From positions 12,692,001-12,756,000 of the forward strand of contig CM060893.1 of the NCBI GenBank assembly GCA_030762935.1: DNA of 64,000 nucleotides. Reading direction: 5' to 3'. The notes under the pieces were generated by a model. It had not been told where the DNA came from. It saw only the letters and a program-made list of their open reading frames with translations, and did not search any database. Origin of the DNA: Hymenopus coronatus. Its lineage: Eukaryota; Arthropoda; Insecta; Mantodea; Hymenopodidae. The translations under genes and the position numbers were made by a program. Numbering within the stretch: position 1 is the stretch's first letter; every line of letters begins with the position of its first letter. Shown here in pieces: positions 44,090 through 55,759 of the stretch.

Positions 44090-44292
44090 TCGTCTCCTTA
44101 GCGCAGTGGTAGAGTTGCTGCTTGCAAAGCGGGGGCCAGTACTGGCATGGAGATGTCCCCCCGCTGGAAGACCTGGACCGTGGCGCACTCAGCCTCGTGA
44201 GGTCCCTAGGGGTCCAATTGAGGAGCTACTTGATGGAGAAGTAGCGGTTCCAGGTCGGGCGGTAGTCCAAAGCTCTTAGTGAGCTGTGCCAA
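44090..44292 (+). mobile_element. SINE-B copy, 3' part missing
   Basis: Head GTCTCCTTAGCGCAGTGGTA, body GTCCAATTGAGGAGCTACTT and GATGGAGAAGTAGCGG, ending near AGTGAGCTGTGCC. The B-box region is altered by an internal deletion. Confidence 0.8.
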
Positions 44293-44299
44293 GGAGTCT

Positions 44300-44626
44300 G
44301 GGCAAAAGGGACAGTCAAATCTTTCAAAAGCTGGTCGCTCTGTGATGGTTTTACTGTTTGCTTGACCAGGAGAACGAAAAACGAATAACGACATCCCATT
44401 TGAGGAAATTATAAATGTTTTAAAGTTAAAACCAATAAAAACGAATTTCTCAAAAACAGTTAGCTTCACATAATTTGCGTCTTTTAATGATACTATATTT
44501 TTTATGTAGTAAGTGTTTGTTTATCACTTGTGGTTTCTCAGTTATACAAAAGTCATCCAGAATTAAGAAAGCTTCAGAGGCTATTCCCAGAAAATTCGAG
44601 ATATTCATTTATATCTATATAGCTTT
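44300..44626 (-). mobile_element. HLE1 fragment
   Basis: Middle-to-3' blocks in inverse: AAAGCTGGTCGCTCTGTGAT, AAAACCAATAAAAACGAATT and TTCAGAGGCTATTCCCAGAA. It stops at the (ACAT)n array. Confidence 0.8.
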
Positions 44627-44629
44627 ACA

Positions 44630-45894
44630 CACACATACATACATACATACATACATACATACATACATACATACATACATACATACATACATACATACAT
44701 ACATACATACATACATACATACATACATACATACATACATACATACATACATACATACATACATACATACATACATACATACATACATACATACATACAT
44801 ACATACATACATACATACATACATACATACATACATACATACATACATACATACATACATACATACATACATACATACATACATACATACATACATACAT
44901 ACATACATACATACATACATACATACATACATACATACATACATACATACATACATACATACATACATACATACATACATACATACATACATACATACAT
45001 ACATACATACATACATACATACATACATACATACATACATACATACATACATACATACATACATACATACATACATACATACATACATACATACATACAT
45101 ACATACATACATACATACATACATACATACATACATACATACATACATACATACATACATACATACATACATACATACATACATACATACATACATACAT
45201 ACATACATACATACATACATACATACATACATACATACATACATACATACATACATACATACATACATACATACATACATACATACATACATACATACAT
45301 ACATACATACATACATACATACATACATACATACATACATACATACATACATACATACATACATACATACATACATACATACATACATACATACATACAT
45401 ACATACATACATACATACATACATACATACATACATACATACATACATACATACATACATACATACATACATACATACATACATACATACATACATACAT
45501 ACATACATACATACATACATACATACATACATACATACATACATACATACATACATACATACATACATACATACATACATACATACATACATACATACAT
45601 ACATACATACATACATACATACATACATACATACATACATACATACATACATACATACATACATACATACATACATACATACATACATACATACATACAT
45701 ACATACATACATACATACATACATACATACATACATACATACATACATACATACATACATACATACATACATACATACATACATACATACATACATACAT
45801 ACATACATACATACATACATACATACATACATACATACATACATACATACATACATACATACATACATACATACATACATACATACATACATAC
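44630..45894. repeat. (ACAT)n tetranucleotide array, about 1.26 kb
   Basis: About 315 ACAT units without a visible interruption, flanked left by CTTTACACACACATACAT and right by ACACGACGAAATTCC. It is bounded by an HLE1 fragment on one side and a SINE-C fragment on the other. All long reading frames across it are artefacts of a 12-base codon period. Confidence 0.98.
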
Positions 45895-45955
45895 ACGACG
45901 AAATTCCAGCACACTGGCGGCACTGATATGGTCCTGATAATTGACAACGCCGTTG
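45895..45955 (-). mobile_element. SINE-C 3' fragment
   Basis: AATTCCAGCACACTGGCGGC and CTGATATGGTCCTGATAATT match the fragment at 33990-34035. Confidence 0.6.
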
Positions 45956-45957
45956 TC

Positions 45958-46113
45958 AAGATTATGTTTTACATAAGTAAATAAGTAATAACACTATTTC
46001 TGTTAGTGTTTATCTGGATTAACCTGGGACAGGTAGAAGATTAGGTTATTGTAAGAATAATTTGTTGCAGAATAGGCAGAGAAAGTCATGTGTTTGGAAC
46101 ACTTCAGTTTTTT
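45958..46113 (+). mobile_element. HLE1 tail fragment
   Basis: AATAACACTATTTCTGTTAG, TAATTTGTTGCAGAATAGGC and GAGAAAGTCATGTGTTTGGA followed by ACACTTCAG and a T-run. Confidence 0.75.
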
Positions 46114-46956
46114 CTCACTAGCGGATAATACATTTGAAAGTATTGCTAATCGAGCTTAACAACATAATACATAAGTGCACTTATGAAAGAAATATATATT
46201 TCACTAAATATTTGACGGGAAATAACGATACATTAAATAATTAGATATGGTGGATAAACGTATGTACTGAATACGTGCGAGATTCCTATCGCAACCTTCA
46301 CTACTCGAGTCGGGTTTGTTACTCGCGCACTTTTTCTTGAGCTCTCTGATTGCGTTGTTGCTATAGGATGGGAACACGATTTTTCATTCTTTTACGCAGT
46401 CGTACCTTAAAGTATATCATAGAAGGCCGTGAGATTCACATTTCCGCTATTATTTTATCCACGTTAATCAAATTATGAGGTTATTTTTCACATATTTAAA
46501 AAATTAACCATTACGATTTAGGTCTATTTCACTGACAACAATTTAAACCTCACTTTAAGCGTGAGTCAATCTTGATGCTGCTGGATCTGCTTCAGACATT
46601 TAGAGGTTAAAATTACTTTTGAATTGGATAAACACTACGTAAACCAAAATAAGGTAATGTGATACAGTTACATGGCATGCTGTAATACTGAAGCTTGGGC
46701 AACGATGCTCAATTGTTACTTTGGCAATGCACACGCCATCTTGACTAGGACCGTTCGTAGCACACGGAGTTCTTGGTTCAAGAAACAGTGCGCGAGTAGT
46801 AGTCGGGTCTTGATTGGGTTTTAGGTCAGCCCCGGCCGGGTTCAGACCAAGTTTAGCAGGTACAGACCCAAACATGTCAAGTTATTCAACCAGACCCTCC
46901 GATACAGAACACTGAAAAGCACATGCATCATGTGAACACTCACAATTAATTTGCAA

Positions 46957-46957
<1 letters not shown>
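46114..46957. other. repeat-poor sequence, nothing recognised
   Basis: Short frames only (91 codons on the minus strand at 46600-46875, proline-rich start) without splice context. The segment 46740-46850 is less AT-rich. Confidence 0.35.
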
Positions 46958-47037
<80 letters not shown>

Positions 47038-47038
47038 T
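46958..47038. repeat. (ATT)n microsatellite
   Basis: About 26 uninterrupted ATT units. Confidence 0.97.
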
Positions 47039-47164
47039 TGTCATTCAACATACCCAGATATTTCTCATGATTTTAAAAAATAAATATTGGTGTACCTAAC
47101 CCAATATGCTTCATATTTTGTTGAAGTTCTAAGTACAGAATTTCAAAGATAGATATACCGAGCC

Positions 47165-47281
47165 ACTTTTTACGAATTTGACTATCATTTCAGTCTCCTT
47201 ATCCCTCTTATTGCAACGAAATTTATAATTATACGATTTCTGTAAATCTCTATTTTAATTAACATGCATTAAATTATAAAA
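47165..47281 (+). mobile_element. HLE1, old 3' fragment
   Basis: TTTGACTATCATTTCAGTCT, CCTTATCCCTCTTATTGC and TTTTAATTAACATGCATTAA follow HLE1 order loosely. It ends where the inverted copy starts. Confidence 0.45.
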
Positions 47282-48117
47282 ACTCTGATGTGTTCCATTC
47301 ACATGACTTTCTTTCTCTTCATCTCCGCAACAAATTGTAGTTAAAAAGCATATGCTTCTATTTACTTCATGCTAATTAGCAGAGATAGTCTTATTACTTG
47401 CTTCCTTGTAAGTAGAAGCGAAATTAGGGAGCTCCATAAATTAAAATGATAGCCAAAAGCTGGTTGCTATGTAACTGAAGTTCCTTTGTTTGTATGGACA
47501 GGAGTTAAGAAATTCCTGTATGAGAAAAGTATAAGTTTTTCAAAGCTAAAACGAAAAACCAGGAATATCCTAAAAATGATCATCTCCACAAAAAAAAAAA
47601 AAAAGAAGAAAAGTATATGACATAAATTGCGTATTTTATCGTGAGCTTCATTTTCTGTGCAGTAAGTTTCCCCCCATCTCTTGCGGTTTAGCAGCTATGC
47701 ACAATTCCGTATAATTCATCTAGAATAAAGTGGTCTTCAGGGGCTATTCCCAGAAAATTCAAGATATATATTTTATTTTTCAGGTAAATATCTTTAATAT
47801 ACGATATTTTAATCAAAATCGTTAGAGCCATTTTTTCATGTAAAGGGTAGGTTGGGGTAGGGGGATTTTCTTGAAAATCTTCGTGTCGCATCTTTGGAAG
47901 ATACTGAACTTAAATACCAAGTTTAGTATTTAACGGTCTTTTCGTTTTTGAGCTATGCTGCCCACAGACACACACGGACATTTTTCTAAAAGTGTTTTTT
48001 TTTTGGATTCAGGGAGTCTCAAAACATGCATTTCCGGTGAAATTTCGGTATCGAATTTTTGGGTGCAATGCAATACCTTCTCTATACACGATGAGTTCGT
48101 ATAGAGAAAGTAAAAAT
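47282..48117 (-). mobile_element. HLE1 copy, nearly complete
   Basis: Inverted tail CTGATGTGTTCCATTCACAT, internal blocks, very short CA tract (CACAGACACACACGGACA), head with an eroded palindrome (TACACGATGAGTTCGTATAG). Confidence 0.88.
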
Positions 48118-48227
48118 ATAAGATGTTTTTTGGATCCATGTAAAATAAACGACAGTGGCAGAGAAATTCATGCAAAAATAATACATAAAATACTCAATTA
48201 CTGGTTTTCAGTATAGTATGACGTAGG

Positions 48228-48231
<4 letters not shown>

Positions 48232-48274
<43 letters not shown>
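48232..48274. repeat. (AG)n microsatellite
   Basis: About 21 AG units. Confidence 0.95.
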
Positions 48275-48276
<2 letters not shown>

Positions 48277-48790
48277 TAAACAGGCACAGGGCGGTGACGT
48301 AGTAGGAGAGCAGGTAACACTATAACGCGAGCAAACCTGCGGGTTCCGCTTGTGTATAAATAAAACCGGGTATTTCCCGATTTGCAAACAGAAGTAAAAA
48401 CGGAAATGTAAACAAAATGACTCTCAACTGTTTCTCGCGAGCCGCAATCTCTGACATCATTTATGTGTTTCGAACTCAGATATGATGTGATTATTTCTAT
48501 CTTACGTTGGTATGAGTGTTTCCTGGTAAGGTCAGATGTTTCCTGGAAGTACAGACAGTTTTTCCTGTCTCTTCTCCTCCTCAAACGATTTTCCTGTTTC
48601 TTTTCCCCCACCAAAACTTCTAATAGGATCTGCATTCCTCTCTAACGCGAAATTCTTGTGCGCCGCTCTGTTCGAAAGCGTGTGAAACACACACACACAC
48701 ACACACAAACACTTGTTCTCACATAGTCTGTCTATTAGGCTTTTTTTTTTCTTCAAAGATTCATGCATTCCTTTTATTATCTTCTTTCTC
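48275..48790. other. repeat-free, CpG-containing sequence
   Basis: CACAGGGCGGTGACGTAGTA and TTTCTCGCGAGCCGCAATCT mark a less AT-rich patch. Frames of up to 145 codons on the minus strand overlap the AG repeat and have no recognisable domain. It could be a promoter or UTR; no evidence decides. Confidence 0.3.
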
Positions 48791-48795
48791 TATAG

Positions 48796-49040
48796 TTACC
48801 ATGCTAACTTCATATACCCAAGGTCGCGGGTTCAAACCCGGCGGAGGACGATGGATTTTTTCTGGTGTAAAAATCCTTAGCATGGCTTCCTTCGGAAGGG
48901 AAGTAAAGCCTTTAGTAAAAGAACCTCAAGCCTGATAGAGAGGCCTCTGTGCAAAATTAAGTGGTCTTTCATGCCCAGCATAGATGGGACGCTGAGAACC
49001 ACAGCAGTTAATGAGAGTCCATAAATAACGTGCCATTTTC
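48796..49040 (+). mobile_element. SINE-A copy, 5'-truncated
   Basis: Starts inside the tRNA head at GTTACCATGCTAACTTCATA; B-box GGGTTCAAACCCGGCGGAGG intact; a 15-20 base deletion after AAGTAAAGCC. Imperfect target repeat TTCTTTCTCTATA against TTCTTTCTGTATT. Confidence 0.82.
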
Positions 49041-49071
49041 TTTCTGTATTAAGTATTCACCTAAAATGGCC

Positions 49072-49212
49072 ACGCCGTGGCCGAGTGATTAGCCCACTCG
49101 CCTCTCACCTAAGCGACACTCGTTCGATCCCAAGCAACCACATTAGGATTTGTGGTGGACAAAGTGTCGCAGGGGCGGGTTTTCTCCGGGTTCTCCGGTT
49201 TCCCCCGCCATC
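49072..49212 (+). mobile_element. SINE-D copy, tRNA-headed
   Basis: CACGCCGTGGCCGAGTGATT (A-box), CACTCGTTCGATCCCAAGC (B-box), then GGGCGGGTTTTCTCCGGGTT and CCGGTTTCCCCCGCC. It ends where an HLE1 fragment begins. Confidence 0.72.
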
Positions 49213-49430
49213 ACAGGTTCCTTCAGTGACATTGCAACCAGCTTTTGATTATCACTTTAACCTATTGTACTCCCTTATTTCACCTCTACTTACAAGGAAG
49301 CAAGTAATATGGCTATTTCTGCTAATGTTTTACTGATTAGCATGAAGTTAATAGAAGTATAAGTGTTTTAAGAATAATTTGTTGCAGGGATATAGAGAAA
49401 GTCATGTGAATGGTACACATCAGATTTTTT
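49213..49430 (+). mobile_element. HLE1 tail fragment
   Basis: TTCCTTCAGTGACATTGCAA to GTGAATGGTACACATCAGAT and a T-run, followed at once by another head. Confidence 0.85.
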
Positions 49431-49550
49431 ATTTTCTCTGCACATACCATCGTACATAGTGTATAGAGAAGGTATTGCTCTCCACCCAAAAATTCGATAC
49501 CGAGATTTCACCGGAAATATATGCTTTAGGGTCCCTTGTATAAAAAAACT
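49431..49550 (+). mobile_element. HLE1 head fragment
   Basis: ATTTTCTCTGCACATACCAT, ACATAGTGTATAGAGAAGGT, up to TTTAGGGTCCCTTGTATA, where an inverted tail takes over. Confidence 0.85.
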
Positions 49551-49840
49551 CGGAGATGTTACATTCACATGGTTTTCTCAACATCTCTGCCACAAATTAT
49601 TGTTAAAAAGCTTAAGCTTCTATTTACTTCATGCTAATCGAGAAACTTTTAGCAGAAATAGTCTTATTAGCTACTTCATTGTAAGTAGAAGCGAAATAAG
49701 GGAGTACCATAGGTTAAAGTGATAGTCAAAAGGTGGTTACTATTTGACTCAAGTTCCTTTGTTTGTATGAACAGCAGTTGACAAATTCCTGTATGAGAAA
49801 AGTATAAGCTTTTCATAGCAGAAACCAAAAAACAAAGAAC
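49551..49840 (-). mobile_element. HLE1 3' fragment
   Basis: Inverted tail with an altered hairpin (GAGATGTTACATTCACATGG), through AAGTTCCTTTGTTTGTATGA and ACAAATTCCTGTATGAGAAA. Confidence 0.84.
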
Positions 49841-49845
49841 AAGGT

Positions 49846-50120
49846 TTTTTAGCCATTCCTTGTTTTTGCTTTCAGCTTTGAAAAACTTATATTTTTCTCA
49901 TACAGGAATTTTTGAACTCCTGTCCATACAAACAAAGTACTTCAGTGACATAGCAACTAGCTTTTGACTATCACTTTAACCTATGGTACGCCTTATTTCG
50001 CTTCTAATTATAAGAAATAAAGTAATAAGATTATTTCTGCTATTTTTTTCTCTTGAAGTAAATAGAAGCATAAGCTTTTTAACAATAATTTGTTGCAGAG
50101 ATGTAGGGAAAGTCATATTT
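49846..50120 (+). mobile_element. HLE1 3' fragment
   Basis: CATTCCTTGTTTTTGCTTTC to TTGCAGAGATGTAGGGAAAG and TCATATTTTTTTT. It makes a near-inverted pair with the preceding fragment. Confidence 0.84.
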
Positions 50121-50249
50121 TTTTTTTTAATTGTTTCATTTGTATAGCCTCCTTTAATTTGAGTGGTCATATCGGGGGCTTTGACTTGTGAAACAAGTCG
50201 TATTAATGTAGGTTTAGAACGTTAGGTTAACCACTTTATATTATTGAAC

Positions 50250-50350
50250 ACACGGACATTCACTCTCAGATTCATACTTTCAGACTCTGTGAGGGATAGG
50301 GAATAATTCTGGTTAAAGAAAAATTCCCCGCCGGGACCCCTCTACCATGG
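50250..50350 (-). mobile_element. SINE-E fragment
   Basis: ACACACGGACATTCACTCTC, CAGACTCTGTGAGGGATAGG and AAAAATTCCCCGCCGGGA are the body that follows the tRNA head at 25475. The tRNA head is missing here. Confidence 0.5.
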
Positions 50351-51306
50351 AGGCAGTCCTTGTCAATTTTTCTATACATAGTTTTGTCTATTTCATACCA
50401 TTTAATAATTACTCAGAAGCTTCCTTTTGGAAGATCTCAGGCTAAATAAATCAATAAATAATTCTAATTGAATTGAGATAGGGTATCTCAATCTAGATGG
50501 GTACTTTGGTGGAAGTTCAAAGCCATGGTTAATTACAACTTAGCTTTCACCACCACCTCTGGCCACAACTCTTTGAACTGTCCAGTTGCACTCCTAAGTT
50601 ATTATCCGTGCTTAATGATGGCGACTATTTAGCTCAAAGAAGGTGAGTTGTCAGGATGGAATTGTAGGAGAGACCACACTGTGACCTTGGCGTTCAGGCA
50701 AGGATGACACCGCGGTGGTATTGCCATTTTCTTTCTACGAGATGGTGATGAAAGGAGACACCCTGTCCTCCCAGGGAGGGAGAAAATCCCCTCTCTGCCG
50801 TTGGTACCGGGAGATTACCTACCTATTATGCTTACTTTAGAGATATAGGTAATTCATTTGTTATTATCTATTCTTTTTCGTGGTCTTAATAACTTGTGTT
50901 CATGCTTTAACGTCCTTCTCTTATTCCACCACTTTCAGTGCCCAACGGTCGCGTGGACAGTGTTGTCACGTTATTCGCTTCGATTGCTCTGATGTTTATT
51001 TAGTTCAGCTATTATTAGAATATTAGACACATTTTAAACTTCTCTTCTCCTTTACCAATAAACATTATTTCTATATTACGCAATACTGAACTGTACAAAC
51101 GTTAATTTTCGACTTCCTGAGTATACCTGCGAATTGTACTTTTAATTCTCTATTGGCCAACAACGAATGATTATCCTGAGTTTGTGTTATTGCATTTCGC
51201 AACCGAAGAACATGTGACTAAGTTCCCATTTGGTCGCATTGGTGATTTTACACGAGGCCTTTGTGTAGAACAGCTTTTAGCTCTCAGGGTTTGTAATATT
51301 TGAAAT
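50351..51306. other. repeat-poor sequence, nothing recognised
   Basis: 50740-50830 (GGAGACACCCTGTCCTCCCA) may be another SINE piece. No exon seen. Confidence 0.35.
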
Positions 51307-52197
51307 ATTTTTACTTTCTCTACACGTAATATGTACATAGTGTATAGAGAAGGTATTGCATTGCACCCAAAAATTCCATACCGAGATTTCACCGGGAATA
51401 TATGTTTTGAGACCCCCTGAATCCAAAAAAGCATGTCCGTATGTGTCTGTGTATGTGTGTGAGTGTGTGTGTGTGTTTGTGGGCAGCATAGCTCAAAAAC
51501 GAAAAGACCGTTAAAAACCAAACTTGGTATTTAGGTTTGGTATCTTCCAAGGATGCGACACGAGGGTTTTCAAGAAAATCCCCCCGCCCCCAAATACATT
51601 TACATGGACATTTTTGCGAAATTTTTTATTTTCTCAAAAATGGCTCTAACGATTTTGATTAAAATATTGTATATTAAAGATATTTACCTGATTATTAAAA
51701 TGTATATCTTGAATTTTCTGAGCAAAGCCTCTGAAGACTACTTTATTCTGGATGAATTTTACGGAATTTTGCATAACTGCTAAACCGTAAGAGATGGACC
51801 AAAAATTACCACACAAAATGTAGAGCACGTTAAAACACAATTTATGTAATATATATCTTTTTTTTTTTTTTTTTTTTCGTGGAGTTGATATTTTTTTTAG
51901 ATATTCATTGTTTATAGATTTCAGCTTTGAAAAACTTATACTTTTCTCATACAGGAATTTGTCAACTCCTGTCCATACAAACAAAGGAACTTCAGTCACA
52001 TAGCAACCAGCTTTTGGCTTTCACTTTAACCTATACTACTCCCTTATTTCGCTTTTACTAACAAGGAAGCAAGTAATAAGACTATTTCTGCTAATTTTTC
52101 TCGATTAGCATGAAGTAAATAAAAGCATAAGCTTTTTAACAACAATTTGTTTCAGAGATGTAGAGAAAGTCATGTGAATGGAACACACCATGTTTTT
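51307..52197 (+). mobile_element. HLE1 copy, complete
   Basis: Head ACTTTCTCTACACGTAATAT and GTACATAGTGTATAGAGAAG, TG tract at 51430-51485, all later blocks, a 22-base T run at 51850-51872, tail ATGTGAATGGAACACACCAT then GTTTTT. Confidence 0.9.
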
Positions 52198-52313
52198 AAC
52201 GGTAGTAATGTTACGCCAATAACATCAGCGGTTAATTGGCTGAGAATTTTGGTTGTTAAAGCACCACATTTATCAGTCCTTCTTTAAAGTGTGTTATATA
52301 TTCCGAGCTATCT

Positions 52314-52405
52314 TACTTTCTCTACGCATACTATGTATGTATTGTATAGAGAAGGTAGGTATTGTATTGCACCCAACAATTCGATACCGCGATTTCATCG
52401 GAAAT
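52314..52405 (+). mobile_element. HLE1 head fragment
   Basis: TACTTTCTCTACGCATACTA, TGTATTGTATAGAGAAGGTA, CGATACCGCGATTTCATCGG. Confidence 0.8.
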
Positions 52406-52869
52406 TTGTTTTACTTGAAACTTTTAAAACGAAATGTAATAGATTATGTTAGTATTTCAAGTACCTGTACACTACTTTGCTGATGATTGTTAAGAGATGT
52501 TTTTGGGAGAACAGAAAACAGCAGTCACAAGACCTTGGCTGTAAACGGCCCGCTAATAACTTCACCTCGCGCCCAGTCACTCTACATTACATCACGGTCT
52601 GCACTAAAGAACCGTTCGGGGAATCACCACATTCCCCTCGCTTAATTTTGGGAATTTATAACGACAAAAAAGCCGCCATCACATTATTAGTTTCGCCGTC
52701 TTGCTTTTCTCAGTACGCTATTAAAAAGTAGTCCCCTCTAAATGAGCGGATATGCAACGTACTATCACAGGAATACCAATCGAAAAAAATTAAATCATGT
52801 GCCGCGTTCAATTATATCACAGATGATATACGAGCTTTTATAGTCCGGGATATATTAGAATGCATACTA
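52406..52869. other. unknown sequence with a CpG-rich centre
   Basis: 52540-52640 holds AAACGGCCCGCTAATAACTT and CACCTCGCGCCCAGTCACTC. The 84-codon plus frame here has no recognisable domain. Confidence 0.3.
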
Positions 52870-52986
52870 ATTTTTACTTTCTCTACTATGTTTATGGTAG
52901 GTAAAGAAGGCATTGCATTCCATCAGAATTCGATATTGGGTTTACACAGAAAATACAGGTTTTTAGGGCCCCCCCCAAAAAACAAC
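52870..52986 (+). mobile_element. HLE1 head fragment
   Basis: TTTTTACTTTCTCTACTATG, GTAAAGAAGGCATTGCATTC, TTCGATATTGGGTTTACAC, then a C/A run that meets an inverted tail. Confidence 0.75.
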
Positions 52987-53813
52987 AATCTAATGCGTTT
53001 CATTCACATTACTTTCTCAACATCTCTGTAACAAATTATTGTTAAAAATCACAGTTCTCTATTTACTTCATGCTAATCGAGAAAAATGTACTTGCTTCTT
53101 AGTAAATAGAAGGAAAACAAGGGAGTATCAGAGGTTAAAGCGATAGTCAAATCTTTTAAAAGCTGGTAGCTATTTGATTGAAGTTCCTTTGTTTCTATGG
53201 TCTGGAGTTGACAAATTCCGGTATTTTAAAACTGAAATCAATAACAAGGAATATCTCAAAAACGGCCAACTCCACGAAAAAATGTATATGACATAAATTG
53301 CGTGTTTTAACGAGCTCTACAGTGTTTATTCAGTAAGTTTTTGTCTATCTCTTATGGATAGCAAATTATGCAAAACTCCGCAAAATTCATCCAAAATAAA
53401 GATGTCTTCAGAGGCTATTCCCAGAAAATTAAATATATACATTTTATTTGCCATGTAAATATCTTAAACATGCGATATTTTAATCAAAAACATTAGAGCC
53501 ATTTTGAGAAAATCAAAATTGTTGAACATTTTTATATGTAAAGGGTAGTTGGGGCTGGGGGGAGATTTTCTTGAAAATCTTCGTGTCACATTCTTGGCGG
53601 TTACTGAAGTTAAATACCAAATTTGGTATTTAACAGTCTTTTCGTTTTTGAGCTATGCTGTCCACAAACAGACAGACACAGTCACGGATATTTTTCTAAA
53701 AATGCCTTTTTTGGGTTCAGGGGGTCTGGTGAGATCTCAGTATCGAATTTTTGGGTGCAATATAATACCTTCTCTATACACCATATACACAGTACGTGCA
53801 GAGTAAGCAAAAT
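52987..53813 (-). mobile_element. HLE1 copy, nearly complete
   Basis: Inverted tail TCTAATGCGTTTCATTCACA, all blocks, short CA tract, head CTATACACCATATACACAGT. The start of a plus copy adjoins its head. Confidence 0.87.
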
Positions 53814-54590
53814 TACTTTTAGGAAAAGGTCTAGGTATGTGTGTGTGTGTGTCTATGTATGTTGGTGAGTGGGTGTGTGTGTGTTCGTTTGTGAGCAGCA
53901 TAACTCAAAAACGAAAAGTTGGTTAAGTACCAAACTTGGTATTTAAGTTCAGCATCTTTCAAGGATGCAACATGAAATGCTTTAAGAAAATTGCCTCACC
54001 CCAAACTAACTCTTACATGGAAAAATTTTCGAACATGTTTGTTTTCTGGAAATTGATCTAACGATTTTAATTAAAATATGACATGCTTAAAGCATTTTAA
54101 TAATAATAAATAAAACTTAGAGCTATCTTGAAATTTCTGGAAACAGCCTCTGAAGTGTTCATCATCCTGAATGACTTTTTCATAACTAGTTAATAGAGAT
54201 CTCGTTAAAGTCTACACTTCCAATAAGACCACAATTATGTGAAATGCAATTTTTCAGGAGTTAACCATTTCCGGCACATTGTTTGTTATTGGTTTAAATT
54301 TCTCAATATTCATACTTGTCTCAAATGGCAAGTAATTATTCGTTTTTCTTTTTCCTGGTCAAGCAAAGAGAACGGAATTTCAACGTAATTCACACAACAA
54401 CCAGATCTTAAAACGTTAGGCTATCGCTAATACCTAGTGTATTTTCCTATTCATATTGTATCTACAAGAAAGTATAGAATAAAAGCATTTCTGTGAATGT
54501 TTATCTCGATTAAAACTAAGTAGATAGAAGAATAAGTTTGTTCTAAGAATAACTTACTGAAGATTGGTCAGGAAAAGTTGTAACAAATCT
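53814..54590 (+). mobile_element. HLE1 copy, head missing, divergent
   Basis: Starts at TTTTAGGAAAAGGTCTAGGT and the TG tract; later blocks are present with more changes than usual, for example AACAGCCTCTGAAGTG and GAAGATTGGTCAGGAAAAGT. One of the older long copies. Confidence 0.75.
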
Positions 54591-54908
54591 TATTATTACT
54601 TTCTTGATTATTTATTTATAGCATACAGAGGAGGTATTGCATTCCAACCCCGGTATCAAGATTTCACCTCAACTACTTGATCTGAAGTCCTTTGAATAGA
54701 AATAAGCATTTTAGCTAAGGTTCACGTGCGTTTGTAAATAACATAATCAAAATCGAAACGACGGTTAAATACCAAGCCTACTATTTAAGTGCAAAATCTT
54801 CCAAAGAGCTTCACAATGATTCTCAAGAACCTACCACTACCTAAAACTACTCTTTACATGGAAATAACTTGTTTAGTTTTATTTATCAACAATTGTTATA
54901 ACGAAGAA
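54591..54908 (+). mobile_element. HLE1 5' fragment, divergent
   Basis: TTACTTTCTTGATTATTTAT, ACAGAGGAGGTATTGCATTC, GGTATCAAGATTTCACC, TACCTAAAACTACTCTTTAC. It ends against an inverted tail. Confidence 0.7.
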
Positions 54909-55752
54909 AAAAATCTGATGTGTTCCATTCACATGTCTTTCTCTACATCTCTGCAACAAAATATTGTTAAAAAGCTTATGCTTCTATTTACTTCATGCTA
55001 ATCGAGAAAAATTAACAGAAATAGTCTTATTACTTGCTTCCTTGTAAATAGAAGCGAAATAAGGGAGTACCATAGGTTAAACTGATAGTCAAAAACTGGT
55101 TGCTATGTGACTGAAGTTCCTTTGTTTATAAGGACAGGAGTTGACAAATTCCTATATGAGAAAAGTATAAGTTTTTTAAAGCTGAAACCAATAACAAGGA
55201 ATATCTCAAAAACGACCAACTCCACGAAAAAAAATGTATGTTACGTAAGTTTAGTGTTTTAACGTGCTCTACACTTTTTGTGTGGTCAGTTTTTGTCTAT
55301 GTCTTACGGTTTAGCAGTTATGCAAAAATCCGTAAAATTGACCCAGAATAAAGTAGTCTTCAGAGGCTATTCCCAGAAAATTCAAAATATACATTTTATT
55401 TGTCAGGTAAATATCTTTAATATACGATATTTTAATTAAAATCGTTAGAGCCATTTTTTAGAAAATCAAAATTTTAGAAAAAAGTTCCATGTAAAGGGTA
55501 GTTTGGGGCGGGGGGATTTTTCTCAAAATTTTCGTGTCGCATCCCTGGAAGATATTAAACTTAAATACCAAGTTTGGTATTTTACCGACTTTTCGTTTTT
55601 GAGTTATCGTGTTCACAGACACACGGACCTTTTTCTGAAAATACTTTTTTAGATAACATATATTTCCGGTGAAATCTCGGTATCGAATTTAATGGTGGAG
55701 TGCAATACCTTCTCTATACACTAAGTACATAGTGAGTATAGAGAAAATAAAA
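54909..55752 (-). mobile_element. HLE1 copy, complete but no CA tract
   Basis: Inverted tail CTGATGTGTTCCATTCACAT to head TATACACTAAGTACATAGTG. The CA tract is reduced to GACACACGGACC. Confidence 0.9.
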
Positions 55753-55759
55753 AACAAAC

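Noticed and set aside
44475..45959. Reading frames of 425-483 codons on both strands
   Set aside because: They are translations of the (ACAT)n array (HTYI and CMYV repeats) and exist in several frames and on both strands.
46842..47051. Poly-isoleucine minus-strand frame
   Set aside because: Translation of the (ATT)n microsatellite.
48198..48635. 145-codon minus-strand frame
   Set aside because: Part is an SL repeat from (AG)n; the rest has no motif and no splice context.
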